64,000 bases of DNA from positions 124,001-188,000 of the forward strand of contig NZ_AMWJ02000004.1 in NCBI RefSeq assembly GCF_000319305.2, written 5' to 3'. Below are positions 43,803 to 53,398 of this stretch, piece by piece. Source of the DNA: Pseudomonas bharatica CSV86 (GTDB taxonomy: Bacteria > Pseudomonadota > Gammaproteobacteria > Pseudomonadales > Pseudomonadaceae). The notes under the pieces are model-generated. The model was not told where the DNA came from. It searched no databases and saw only the letters and a program-made list of their open reading frames with translations. The position numbers were made by a program, and so were the translations under genes. Numbering within the stretch: position 1 is the stretch's first letter; the number at the start of each line of letters is the position of its first letter.

Positions 43803-45486
43803 TCAGTGCTCCAGCACCTCTGAACTGCCAACCCCCGTGGATCGCTGGCCGACTCCAGCCGCCCGTCCTGCTTATCCCAGAACAGCACCTGCTGGTTCCC
43901 GTAGCTGCGCCCCACATCCTTCAGGTTGTATCCCCGGCCCTGCAGGTCCTTCATTTCGGCTGCCGTGAACGCTCCCGGCTCGTGCTCCACCACATCCGGC
44001 AGGTACTGGTGGTGATAACGCGGCACCGCCGGCCAGGTGCTCACCGGTCGTCCGTCCAGGTATTCCAGCATCGACAGCAGCACCATGCTCGGAATCCGGC
44101 TGCCCCCTGGCGTACCGAAGGCGGCGAATTCCCTGGGGCTTTCGATGAAGCTCGGGCTCATGCTCGACAGCGGCCGCTTGCCCGCCGCCACCGCGTTGGC
44201 CTGGCTGCCCGCCAGCCCGTAGCTGTTGCTGCCTTGGGGATCGGCGGCGAAGTCGTCCATTTCGTTGTTCAGCACCACACCGGTTCCTACCGGCGTAAAG
44301 GCTGCGCCAAATGGCAGGTTGACCGACAGGGTCGCGGCCACCGCATTGCCCTCGGCATCGATCACCGCAAAGTGCGTGGTGTGATCACCCTCGCGCCAGG
44401 GCGGCGCGGGCGGCAGGCTGGCGCTGGGCGTGGCGTCGTGGACATCGATACTGTCGGCCAGGGTCGTCAGGTGATGGCGCGAAAGCAGGCGCGGGACCGG
44501 GTTATCCACATGGTCCGGATCGCCGAGCAGGCCGCGATCACGGTAGGCCCGGCGCAGCACTTCCAGCACATAGTGGGCGCGCTGGATGCGGTCCGCGCTT
44601 TGCCACGGCAGGCGTTGCAGCATCGCCAGGCTCTGGGCGATGGCGACACCGCCGGCAGAGGGCGGCGGGGCGCTGATCAGCTCGCGCTGGTTGGCCAGGC
44701 GGTAGCGCAGCGGCTCGCGTTCGACGACACGGTAATCGGCCAGGTCGTCCTGGCTCCAGATGCCGCCCGATGCGTTCACTTCCTGTACCAGCTTCGCCGC
44801 CACTGGCCCGCGATAGAACCCGTCGCGGCCATGCTCGGCCAGTCGTTGCAGGGTGGCCGCCAGTTCCGGTTGACGAATCAGCGTTCCTTGCGCAGGCACC
44901 CGGCCCTGGTCGAGAAACAGCCGCGCGGTTTCCGCGTCGTCGCGCATGGCGCCCTGGCGCATTTCGGCGCGGTCGCGGTAGATGCGATCAACGGCAAACC
45001 CCTGGTTGGCCAGGCGAATCGCCGGGGCCAGGGAATTCTTCAACGGCAGCTTGCCGTAGCGCGCCGCCAATTCGTCCAGCGCCGCCGGCAGGCCGGGAAT
45101 GGCCGCGGCCAGCGGACCGTTGATCGATAGCCCGGGTTGTTCCTTGCCGTCCTTCAGGTACATGTCCGCCGTGGCCCTGCCGGGCGCGCGTTCACGGGCG
45201 TCGATAAAGCGATAGGCGGTTGGATTGCCGGGCTGGCGCAGCAGGAAGAAACCACCGCCGCCAAGGCCCGAACCGTAGGGCTCGACCACGGCCAGCGCAG
45301 CGCTGATGGCAATCGCCGCGTCGAAGGCATTGCCGCCTTGCTCGAGGACTTCCCGTGCCGCAGCGGTCGCGGCAGGATGGGGCGTGGCCAGCGCCGCGCG
45401 ACCTGGCCCGTCGGCCAGGGCCGCGACGCTGCATAGCGCCAGGCCGGCGCCAAGAACCAGGTTACGCAGCGCGGCGGCGCCGGTCA

Positions 45487-45487
<1 letters not shown>
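43803..45487 (-). pseudogene. ggt: Gamma-glutamyltransferase, frameshifted near the C-terminus by one missing G/C (probable sequencing error)
   Basis: The protein (signal peptide to about residue 25, ALADGPGRAALATPHPAATA at maturation) contains the heavy-subunit RFIDARERAPG, and the autocatalytic cleavage Thr in GDHTTHFAVIDAEGNAVA. The light subunit has GVVLNNEMDDF and PLSSMSPSFI. As written, the frame after SDPRG continues through the REP into mutM antisense to 43529, giving a nonsense tail. Adding one base to the C run 43832-43836 gives SDPRGVGSSEVLEH and a stop at 43803, 561 residues, the normal GGT size. It hydrolyses glutathione in the periplasm. The start overlaps the ferredoxin stop (TGATG). 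Confidence 0.9.
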
Positions 45488-45801
<314 letters not shown>

Positions 45802-45849
45802 TTAGCGCCGATCTTGCACGCGGGCAGCGGTTTTCCTGGCCGGATGAGA

Positions 45850-46401
<552 letters not shown>

Positions 46402-48030
46402 TCATCGGCCAAAGGCACTATGGACAAGGTCGCCGGATGGGGTTGCGAGGCGTTCGCCGAGCAACTGGCTGAGGCGCGCGGCGATGGCGTACACCGACAA
46501 TTGCGGGTTGGCACCGATGCTGGTGGGGAACAGCGAGCCGTCGTGGATCGACAGGTTTTCCAGTTGGTGATGGCGGCCCAGGCTGTCGCAGACGCTCTGG
46601 GCCGGGTCCTTGCCCATCGCACAACCGCCCATCACGTGGGCGCTGCCGAGGCGGGTGAGGAACAGTTGCAGATCGAGGCCATCGATCATTGCCCTGGCTT
46701 CGGCCAGGTTGTGCGCGGGTCGGCTGGCGGCGTGCAGCGGCTGCACGCTTTCGGCGCCGGCTGCGAACTGGATTTCGGCCATGCTATGGAAGGCCCGGCG
46801 CACCCCGTCCCAGGCGTACGGCGAAACCGAATAGTCCAGCACCGGCGAGCCATCGCTGCGCAGCTCCACGCTGCCGCCGATGCTCTGCGGGTGAAAACCG
46901 TCGCGCAGCAGGGCCAGCATCACATGGGTATTGGGCAGGTCGGCCATGCGCAGGGCATTGTCCTCGCCGAACCCGCCGAGCAGGGTCGCGGCCAGGGCCG
47001 GGTGCAGGGGCGGGACTTCCAGCTTGTAGCCCATCGGCCCGTCGATGCCGTTGCGCCACTGGAAATGGTCGCTGTAGATCGACTGCGGTGCGCCGTAGAA
47101 CGGGTTTACCGGCTCGGCAAAGCGCGCGGCGCTGAAATTGACCAGGTGCAGGAAGGTGCGCTTGCCGAGGAGCCGGTGCGGGTCCGGCGCTTTGGAACGC
47201 AGGAGCAGCGCCGGGCTGTTGATGCCTCCGCCGGCCAGCACGTAGTGGCGGGCGCGCACGCGGATGCGCCGGTCGGTCGGCGCCACGCATTGCGGGTCCA
47301 TGGCCACGCAGTGCAACGCCTCGATCCTCTCGCCGTCGTGCTCCAGGTATTCGGCGCGGGCCAGGTAGAGCAGTTCTGCACCCTCTTCGAGTGCCGCTGG
47401 AATGCTGGTGACCAGCATCGACTGCTTGGCATTCACCGGACAGCCCATGCCGCAATAACCCAGGTTCCAGCAGCCGCGGACATTGCGCGGGATCACCTTC
47501 CAGTCCAGGCCCAGCGCCGCACACCCCCGGCGCAGCACGTCGTTGTTGGCATTGGGCGGCATCTGCCAGGGCGCGATGCCGAGGCGCCGCTCCATGCGCT
47601 CGAACCAGGGGGCGAGGTCGTCCACGCCATGGCCCTCGACTCCATGTGTGCTGGCCCAGTGGCGCAAGGTCGGCTCCGGTGTGCGGAAGCTGGAGGTCCA
47701 GTTGATCAGGGTGGTGCCGCCTACCGCGCGGCCTTGAAGGATGGTGATCGCGCCGTCCTTGCTGAGGCGGCCGATGCCTTCCTGGTAAAGGCTGGCGTAG
47801 GCCTCGTTCTCCAGCATGTGGAAGTCGCTGCTGGTTTTCAGCGGACCTTCTTCGATCAGCAGCACCCGGTAGCCGGCAGCGCTCAGTAGCTCTGCGCTGG
47901 TGGCGCCGCCGGCACCGCTGCCGATGATGGCGATATCGGTTTCCAGGTCCAGGTGGTGATCCAGGGCCGAGGCGTCACGGGCTTTCCAGCCGCGGGCGAG
48001 GCCTTCGCGGAACGGGTCGGATACGGGCAT
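46402..48030 (-). CDS. laoA: GMC-family alcohol dehydrogenase LaoA (long-chain alcohol oxidation)
   Basis: A 542-residue flavin oxidoreductase. The FAD dinucleotide fold is IAIIGSGAGGATSAELL (about residues 33-49), the second GMC signature region includes GRAVGGTTLINWTSSFRTPE, and the substrate domain ends with the conserved HVMGGCAMG and LFPTSIGANPQLSVYAIA (GMC C-terminal His/Asn). A four-Cys-like patch (CWNLGYCGMGCPVNAKQSM) is typical of this branch. Synteny with PA0364-PA0367 supports LaoA, which oxidises long-chain alcohols from alkane or SDS breakdown. It is downstream of laoB by 14 bp in one operon. Confidence 0.88.
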   Translation of the reverse strand: MPVSDPFREGLARGWKARDASALDHHLDLETDIAIIGSGAGGATSAELLSAAGYRVLLIEEGPLKTSSDFHMLENEAYASLYQEGIGRLSKDGAITILQGRAVGGTTLINWTSSFRTPEPTLRHWASTHGVEGHGVDDLAPWFERMERRLGIAPWQMPPNANNDVLRRGCAALGLDWKVIPRNVRGCWNLGYCGMGCPVNAKQSMLVTSIPAALEEGAELLYLARAEYLEHDGERIEALHCVAMDPQCVAPTDRRIRVRARHYVLAGGGINSPALLLRSKAPDPHRLLGKRTFLHLVNFSAARFAEPVNPFYGAPQSIYSDHFQWRNGIDGPMGYKLEVPPLHPALAATLLGGFGEDNALRMADLPNTHVMLALLRDGFHPQSIGGSVELRSDGSPVLDYSVSPYAWDGVRRAFHSMAEIQFAAGAESVQPLHAASRPAHNLAEARAMIDGLDLQLFLTRLGSAHVMGGCAMGKDPAQSVCDSLGRHHQLENLSIHDGSLFPTSIGANPQLSVYAIAARLSQLLGERLATPSGDLVHSAFGR

Positions 48031-48044
48031 GGTCAGGCTCTTGT

Positions 48045-48560
48045 TCAGATCTTCGGTGGGCCGGGGTAACCGCACGCGCCCCAGGATCCGGGCAGGCTGT
48101 ACCAGGCCATCAGCAGCAGTTGCAGCAGCGAGCAATAGCCCTGGCGCAGCAGGTTCAGCGAGCTGTCGCGCCAGCGCCGGAGAAAGGCTTCGATAGCCTG
48201 CGGCGATGCCTGCTGCCACGGGCCCCAGATACCGGTAAGCGGACCTCGGGTGAAAGGCAGGGCAAGCACATCGAACAGTTGCCGGGTCAGCTTGAGCATT
48301 TCCGGCGACAGGCTGGCCAGGGCTTCGTCGAGGCGGGCGAGGACCTGCTCGAGCGGCGCTGCGGTACCTTGCAGCACCACCGGCGTGACTGCCCGCAGCA
48401 TCGGCAGATCGTCGTCGCGCAGGATGCGATAGCCGGGTGCCGCCGTTGCGGGGCTGCAACCGACCAGGCTGGCGCCGCCGAGGAACAGCGTGGCGCCAAG
48501 GCTGAACTTGAGCAGGCCGCGACGGTTCAGCGCGGCGGCCTGGTGCAGGCGTGTTGTCAT
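48045..48560 (-). CDS. laoB: LaoB, Tat-exported small partner subunit of LaoA
   Basis: A 171-residue protein with a twin-arginine signal (LNRRGLLKFSLGATLFLGGA, Arg13-Arg14) followed by a lipobox-like LVGC (Cys35), so it may be a Tat-exported lipoprotein. The rest is helical and ends with WYSLPGSWGACGYPGPP, matching the small gluconate-dehydrogenase-like subunits that pair with GMC oxidoreductases. It lies between laoC and laoA, 24 bp and 14 bp apart. Its partner role is inferred from gene order; it may carry LaoA to the periplasm. Confidence 0.85.
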   Translation of the reverse strand: MTTRLHQAAALNRRGLLKFSLGATLFLGGASLVGCSPATAAPGYRILRDDDLPMLRAVTPVVLQGTAAPLEQVLARLDEALASLSPEMLKLTRQLFDVLALPFTRGPLTGIWGPWQQASPQAIEAFLRRWRDSSLNLLRQGYCSLLQLLLMAWYSLPGSWGACGYPGPPKI

Positions 48561-48584
48561 TGTTGTGGGCCTGTTATGCAGCGA

Positions 48585-49988
48585 TCAGCGAATAAAGAAA
48601 CGGTACACCAGCTGTTGCAGGCGCTTGCCGTAGGGCGGGTAGATCAGCCGCGCCAGGTTCAGGCGCTGCTTGGCCAGCACGCCCTTGGCCTGGCTGAAGG
48701 TCTGGAAACCCTCGAAACCATGGTAGTGCCCCATGCCTGACGGGCCGACGCCGCCGAACGGCAGGTCGTCCTGGGCCACATGCAGCAGGGTGTCGTTGAG
48801 GCAGGCACCGCCGGAATGGGTGTTATCCAGTACCAGGCGCTGCTCCCCGCGCTCGTAGCCGAAGTAGTACAGGGCCAGAGGGCGCGGGCGCTGGTTGACG
48901 TAGGCAATGGCATCGTCGATCTGGTCGTAGGGCACCACCGGCAGCAAGGGGCCGAAGATCTCGTCCTGCATCACCTGCATGGCATCGCTGACATTTTCCA
49001 GGACCAGCGGCGGCAAGCGCCGGTCCGCTGGAGTTTCCTCCGGGTACAGGCTGGTGATCCGCGCGCCCTGGCGGCGGGCGTCGTCGAGGTAGCCGTTGAG
49101 CCGGGCCAGGTGACGCGGGCTGATGATCGCCGTGTAGTCGGGGTTGCCGGTGATTTGCGGATAAAAGCGCCGAACGGCGTCGCGGTAGGCGTCGATGAAG
49201 CCCGGGATGCGCTCGCGCGGCACCAGCACGTAGTCGGGGGCGACGCAGGTCTGCCCGGCGTTGAGGGTCTTGCCGAAGGCGATGCGTTCGGCGGCGTCGG
49301 CCAGGGGCACTGTGTTCGAGACAATGGCCGGAGACTTGCCGCCCAGCTCAAGGGTCACGGGGGTCAGGTTGGCAGCGGCGGCGCTCATCACCTTGCGGCC
49401 AATGCTGGTTGCGCCGGTGAACAGCAGGTGGTCGAAGGGCAGGCGCGAGAAGGCTTCGCCCACTTCGGCCTCGCCGAGGACCACGCAGACCATGTCGGCG
49501 GGAAACACCGATTCGAGCACGGACTTGAGCACCAGGCCGGTCGCCGGAGTGGCTTCGCTGAGCTTGAGCATCACCCGGTTGCCGGCGGCGAGGGCGCCGG
49601 TCAACGGGCCGATGGCGAGGAACAGCGGGTAGTTCCACGGCACGATGACGCCAACCACGCCCAGCGGCTGGTAGTGGATGCGAGCGCTGGCAGGCTGGAA
49701 GGCCAGGCCGACGGCGCGACGGACAGGTTTCATCCAGCGCGACAGGTGTTTTTCCGCGTGGGCCAGCCCGAGCACGCTGGGCATGAGTTCGGCGAGCCGG
49801 GTCTCGTCGGCGCTGCGGCCGTCGAAGTCCTGGTCGATGGCGGCGACCAGCTCGTCCTGGCGTGCGATCAGGGCCTGGCGCAGTGCCTTGAGCCACTGCC
49901 GGCGCTGGGCCAGGGGCGGCATGGGCAGGCGGGCGAAGGCGGCGCGTTGGTCGGCGAACAGGGTGTCGAGCCAGTCCAGTTGGGGCAT
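48585..49988 (-). CDS. laoC: Aldehyde dehydrogenase LaoC (coniferyl-aldehyde-dehydrogenase-like)
   Basis: A 467-residue NAD(P)-dependent aldehyde dehydrogenase. Cofactor motif GVVGVIVPWNYPLFLAIGPL, Glu general base in VTLELGGKSPAIV, and the catalytic Cys in NAGQTCVAPDYVLVP are all present. Similarity is to the class 3/coniferyl aldehyde type. In the lao cluster it oxidises the fatty aldehyde made by LaoA to a fatty acid for beta-oxidation. It is the promoter-proximal gene and is divergent from laoR, with a 199-bp intergenic region holding a single REP. Confidence 0.9.
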   Translation of the reverse strand: MPQLDWLDTLFADQRAAFARLPMPPLAQRRQWLKALRQALIARQDELVAAIDQDFDGRSADETRLAELMPSVLGLAHAEKHLSRWMKPVRRAVGLAFQPASARIHYQPLGVVGVIVPWNYPLFLAIGPLTGALAAGNRVMLKLSEATPATGLVLKSVLESVFPADMVCVVLGEAEVGEAFSRLPFDHLLFTGATSIGRKVMSAAAANLTPVTLELGGKSPAIVSNTVPLADAAERIAFGKTLNAGQTCVAPDYVLVPRERIPGFIDAYRDAVRRFYPQITGNPDYTAIISPRHLARLNGYLDDARRQGARITSLYPEETPADRRLPPLVLENVSDAMQVMQDEIFGPLLPVVPYDQIDDAIAYVNQRPRPLALYYFGYERGEQRLVLDNTHSGGACLNDTLLHVAQDDLPFGGVGPSGMGHYHGFEGFQTFSQAKGVLAKQRLNLARLIYPPYGKRLQQLVYRFFIR

Positions 49989-50056
49989 CGGGGCCTCCGT
50001 GATTTGTTGTTTGGGCTAGAGCATATACTCTAATTCTGGTTTTGTATGGCTTTGAG

Positions 50057-50089
50057 GGCCTCATCACTGGCAAGCCAGCTCCCACAGGG
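50057..50089. repeat. Single REP unit in the laoC-laoR intergenic region
   Basis: One unit (GGCCTCATCACTGGCAAGCC ...) without an inverted partner; one base differs from the consensus (ACT for GCT). It is the only solitary unit of this type in the window and the only one between divergent genes. Confidence 0.8.
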
Positions 50090-50187
50090 TCCGCGGTGAA
50101 TCCCCCACAGATGCCATGGATGCAACCCACCGACCGACGCCGTAAGATCAACCCATCATTCAAGCTCATGAATCCGGAACCCGTGTC

Positions 50188-50853
50188 ATGGCCCCGCGCA
50201 TCAAGACCCGCGAGCGCATCGTGCAAAACAGCCTGGAACTGTTCAACCAGCAGGGCGAACGCAGTGTCAGCACCAACCACATCGCCGCGCACATGGAGAT
50301 TTCGCCGGGCAACCTGTACTACCACTTCGCCAATAAGCAGGAAATCATTGCCGAGTTGTTCAGTCAGTATGAGGAACAGGTCGAGAGCTTCCTGCACCCG
50401 CCCAAGGGCCGCCTGGCCACGGTCGAAGACAAGCGTTTCTATTTGCAGGCGATCCTCGCGGCGATGTGGAACTACCGCTTCCTGCACCGCGACCTGGAAC
50501 ACCTGCTCGACAGCGACAAGGCGCTGGCCGACCGTTACCGGCGTTTTTCCCAGCGCTGCCTGCTGCAGGGCCAGGCCATCTACGAGGGTTTCGTCAGCGC
50601 CGGGATCCTTGAGATGACCCCGGTGCAGATCGAAGCGCTGACGCTCAATACCTGGATCATCCTGACGTCCTGGGTGCGCTTTCTCTGCACCACCCGGGAA
50701 AATTCCGCCCACCTGAGTGAAGAAGCCATCAAGCGTGGTGTCTATCAGGTACTGGTGCTGGAGCTCGGCTATGTCACCGCCACGGCGAAGCCGGCGGTGG
50801 ACGCGCTGTGCGAAGAATTCCACGTTCCGCTGCAGCATGCGCTGGAGCAGTAG
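50188..50853 (+). CDS. laoR: TetR-family regulator LaoR
   Basis: A 221-residue regulator. The N-terminal helix-turn-helix covers KTRERIVQNSLELFNQQGER, TNHIAAHMEISPGNLYYHF and ANKQEIIAELF (about residues 5-55). The C-terminal ligand domain is helical with a hydrophobic pocket. It is divergent from laoCBA and, by synteny with PA0367, probably represses that operon until a long-chain alcohol or related effector binds. The C-terminal DUF often annotated as TetR_C. Confidence 0.9.
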   Translation: MAPRIKTRERIVQNSLELFNQQGERSVSTNHIAAHMEISPGNLYYHFANKQEIIAELFSQYEEQVESFLHPPKGRLATVEDKRFYLQAILAAMWNYRFLHRDLEHLLDSDKALADRYRRFSQRCLLQGQAIYEGFVSAGILEMTPVQIEALTLNTWIILTSWVRFLCTTRENSAHLSEEAIKRGVYQVLVLELGYVTATAKPAVDALCEEFHVPLQHALEQ

Positions 50854-50883
50854 CGTGCCCTTTCAATCGATATGGAGACTGTC

Positions 50884-51738
50884 ATGCCCCTCGCGCAACT
50901 GATTGCACCCCGGCAACTGGCGGAACGCCTTGGCGAGCCGAAGCTGGTGATTCTCGATTGTCGTTTCGCCCTGGAGGACGTTGACTACGGTCAGCGCAGC
51001 TACGCCGAGGGGCATATCGCCGGCGCGCATTTCGCCGACTTGGAGCGCGATCTCAGCGGGCCGGTGGTCAAGGGTGTGACCGGGCGTCATCCGCTGCCGC
51101 AGCCCGGGCGGCTGATCGAGCGCTTCCAGCAGTGGGGCATCAGCAATGACAGCGACGTGGTGCTGTACGACGACGGCCCCGGTGCCTTCGCCGCCCGCGC
51201 CTGGTGGTTGCTGGCCTGGCTTGGCAAACGCAACGGGGTATTCATCCTCGATGGCGGGCTGAAGGCCTGGCACGCGGCGGGCCTGCCGTTGAGCCTGGAT
51301 CCGGCGGAGCGCCACGAAGGCACCTTCAGCGGCAAGCCCGATCCGAAGCTGCTGGTGAGTGCCCAGCAATTGCGCGAGCGCCTGGGCGATCCGGCCCTGA
51401 CCCTGCTCGATGCCCGCGCCCTGCCGCGCTTCCGTGGCGAAGTGGAACCGATCGACCCGGTGGCGGGGCATATTCCGGGTGCGCAATGCGCGGCTTTCAC
51501 CGACAACCTTGGCAGCGACGGGCGCTTCCTCCCGCCCGACCAGCTCAAGGCGCGTTTCGCCGCATTGCTGGGTTCACGCAAGCCCGAAGAACTGGTGGCC
51601 TATTGCGGTTCCGGCGTTACCGCCTGCCATAACCTGTTTGCCCTGAGCCTCGCTGGCTACCCGCTGGCACCGCTGTACGCCGGCTCCTGGAGCGAATGGA
51701 TCACCGACCCGCAGCGCCAGGTCGCTACCGGCGACTGA
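50884..51738 (+). CDS. Two-domain sulfurtransferase (3-mercaptopyruvate or thiosulfate type)
   Basis: A 284-residue protein with two rhodanese domains. The first (about 5-130, inactive) contains DCRFALEDVDYGQRSYAEGH and VVLYDDGPGAFAARAWWLLA. The second holds the catalytic loop VAYCGSGVTACHNLFAL with the persulfide-forming Cys at about 240. A CGSGVT loop fits 3-mercaptopyruvate sulfurtransferases more than thiosulfate ones. Start ATG 50884 has GGAG upstream; ATG 50872 is the alternative. It is convergent with the YheT-like hydrolase, the stop codons being directly adjacent at 51738/51739. Confidence 0.88.
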   Translation: MPLAQLIAPRQLAERLGEPKLVILDCRFALEDVDYGQRSYAEGHIAGAHFADLERDLSGPVVKGVTGRHPLPQPGRLIERFQQWGISNDSDVVLYDDGPGAFAARAWWLLAWLGKRNGVFILDGGLKAWHAAGLPLSLDPAERHEGTFSGKPDPKLLVSAQQLRERLGDPALTLLDARALPRFRGEVEPIDPVAGHIPGAQCAAFTDNLGSDGRFLPPDQLKARFAALLGSRKPEELVAYCGSGVTACHNLFALSLAGYPLAPLYAGSWSEWITDPQRQVATGD

Positions 51739-52725
51739 TCAGCCCAGTTGCGCCAGCCACTCGGGAATCCGCCGTTCCAGGTAGTACCCCGGCTGGCGCA
51801 GGCTGCCATCGACGAATCCGACATGACCACCGTGGCTATGCAGCTCCAGGGTGGTGGTGCGTGCCAGTTCACTGGCCTCGGGCAGGCTGTGGCGGAACAC
51901 GAAGGGGTCGTCGCTGGACTGGATGATCAGCGTCGGCGTGCGGTTTTCGCCCAGGTAATAGCGGCTGGACGAGCGCTTGTAGTAGTCGTGGGCATCGCTG
52001 AAACCGTTGAGCGGCGCGGTGATGCGCCCGTCGAAGTCCCAGAAGGTGCGCATGTTGGTCAGCGGACCGAGGCGGGACAAGGCTTCGAGGCCTTCGTGAT
52101 GGCCGCGATGGAGGAAGTCGCGCTCCTTGGTCTTCACGTAGCTGATCATTTCGCGGATGAAGTGCCGCTGGTAGACCCGGGAAAAACCCAGGCCGATGCG
52201 GTCGGCGCACTGGTCGAGGCGAAACGGCACCGACACTGCCACGGCGCCTTGCAACTGGCTGGCCGAGCCGGCTTCGCCCAGGTGCTTGAGCAGGACATTG
52301 CCGCCCAGCGAATAACCCACCGCGTACAACGGCGCCGAGGGCCGTTGCGCGCGCAAATGGGCGATCACCTCGGCCAGGTCCTCGCTGGCGCCGGAGTGGT
52401 AACTGCGGGCGAGCAGGTTCGGTTCGCCCGAGCAGCCGCGCCAGTTCACCGCCACGCTGGCCCAGCCTTGCGCCTGCAAGGCGTGCTGCAAGCCAAGCAC
52501 GTAATGGGAGGACGACGACCCGGTCAGTCCGTGCAATACCAGCACCAGCGGCGCATCGGCGCGATGCGGGCCGCCCCAGTCCAGGTCGAGGAAGTCGCCA
52601 TCGGCCAGCCACAGGCGCTCGCGCTGGTGAGCCAGGGGCAACGATTTGCGCCACAGAGGCCCCCAGAGGGTTTGCAGGTGAGGATTGCGCAGGCCCGTTG
52701 CGGGCGTGAAGGAAGACGTGGACAT
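51739..52725 (-). CDS. YheT-family alpha/beta hydrolase
   Basis: A 328-residue hydrolase. Family landmarks are the N-terminal GLRNPHLQTLWGPLWRK, the oxyanion LVLVLHGLTGSSSSHYVLGL, the strand VNWRGCSGEPNL and the nucleophile motif YAVGYSLGGNVLLKHL with catalytic Ser. The C-terminal His lies in HSHGGHVGFVDG. This is the UPF0017/YheT esterase type; substrates are short-chain esters in vitro for relatives, the physiological one is unknown. ATG 52725. Confidence 0.88.
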   Translation of the reverse strand: MSTSSFTPATGLRNPHLQTLWGPLWRKSLPLAHQRERLWLADGDFLDLDWGGPHRADAPLVLVLHGLTGSSSSHYVLGLQHALQAQGWASVAVNWRGCSGEPNLLARSYHSGASEDLAEVIAHLRAQRPSAPLYAVGYSLGGNVLLKHLGEAGSASQLQGAVAVSVPFRLDQCADRIGLGFSRVYQRHFIREMISYVKTKERDFLHRGHHEGLEALSRLGPLTNMRTFWDFDGRITAPLNGFSDAHDYYKRSSSRYYLGENRTPTLIIQSSDDPFVFRHSLPEASELARTTTLELHSHGGHVGFVDGSLRQPGYYLERRIPEWLAQLG

Positions 52726-52816
52726 AGGACATCACTCGGAAAAACGCGGCAGCTCTGTCAACCAGTGTATGTGCTGGTTGCAGCAGCTGCCGCGCCGTAT
52801 GACGGACAGATGACGA

Positions 52817-53398
52817 TCAGCCGCGTTCCCACAGTGCGTAGTGCACCTGGCCGGCTTTCTTTTCCCGGTGCAGGCGCCAGCTACCCGGCAGGGCCAGGGA
52901 CGATGGCGCGGCCTCGCTTTCGGTGTAGATCCAGGCGTGATCAGCCAGCCAGCCGCCGTTTTCCAGCAACTCGCAGGTTTTCGGCAGCAAATCCTGATGG
53001 AACGGCGGGTCGAGGAAGACCACGTCGAACCGCTGCTTCGCCTCGCCCTGCAGATAGCGCAGGACATCGCTCTGCACCACCTGCCCGCGCGGGCAGCGGA
53101 GGATTTCCAGGTTGTTCTTCAGGCTGGCGATGGCTGCCGGGTTGCTGTCCACGGCCACGGCGTCGCCGGCACCGCGGGACAGCGCTTCCAGGTACAGGGC
53201 GCCGGCACCGGTAAAGGCATCCAGCACCTTGGCCCCTTCGATATGCGGGGCAAGCCAGTTGAACAGGGTTTCCCGCACCCGGTCCGGCGTCGGGCGCAGG
53301 CCGGGGGCGTCGGGGAAGCTCAGGCGACGGCTGCGCCATTCGCCGGCGATGATGCGCAACTGGCCTTGGCCCGCGTGCGGCTTGGATGGACTGGCCAT
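52817..53398 (-). CDS. rsmD: 16S rRNA (guanine-966-N2)-methyltransferase
   Basis: A 193-residue SAM-dependent methyltransferase. The N-terminus IIAGEWRSRRLSFPDAPGLR and TPDRVRETLFNWLAP is diagnostic of RsmD; SAM loop VLDAFTGAGALYLEALSRGA; catalytic DPPF in VVFLDPPFHQD. It methylates G966 of 16S rRNA. Its ATG overlaps the stop of the upstream M16 gene (TAATG), so it is the last gene of an M16-M16-rsmD operon. Confidence 0.94.
   Translation of the reverse strand: MASPSKPHAGQGQLRIIAGEWRSRRLSFPDAPGLRPTPDRVRETLFNWLAPHIEGAKVLDAFTGAGALYLEALSRGAGDAVAVDSNPAAIASLKNNLEILRCPRGQVVQSDVLRYLQGEAKQRFDVVFLDPPFHQDLLPKTCELLENGGWLADHAWIYTESEAAPSSLALPGSWRLHREKKAGQVHYALWERG

Noticed and set aside
48031-48459. N-terminal extension of laoA
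   Set aside because: The open frame upstream of ATG 48030 is the wrong frame of laoB, Arg/Ala-rich and without similarity to GMC proteins.
49348-50838. 496-codon minus-strand ORF spanning laoR and laoC
   Set aside because: It combines the antisense of laoR with a wrong frame of laoC and even reads through a REP (GAGLPVM...).
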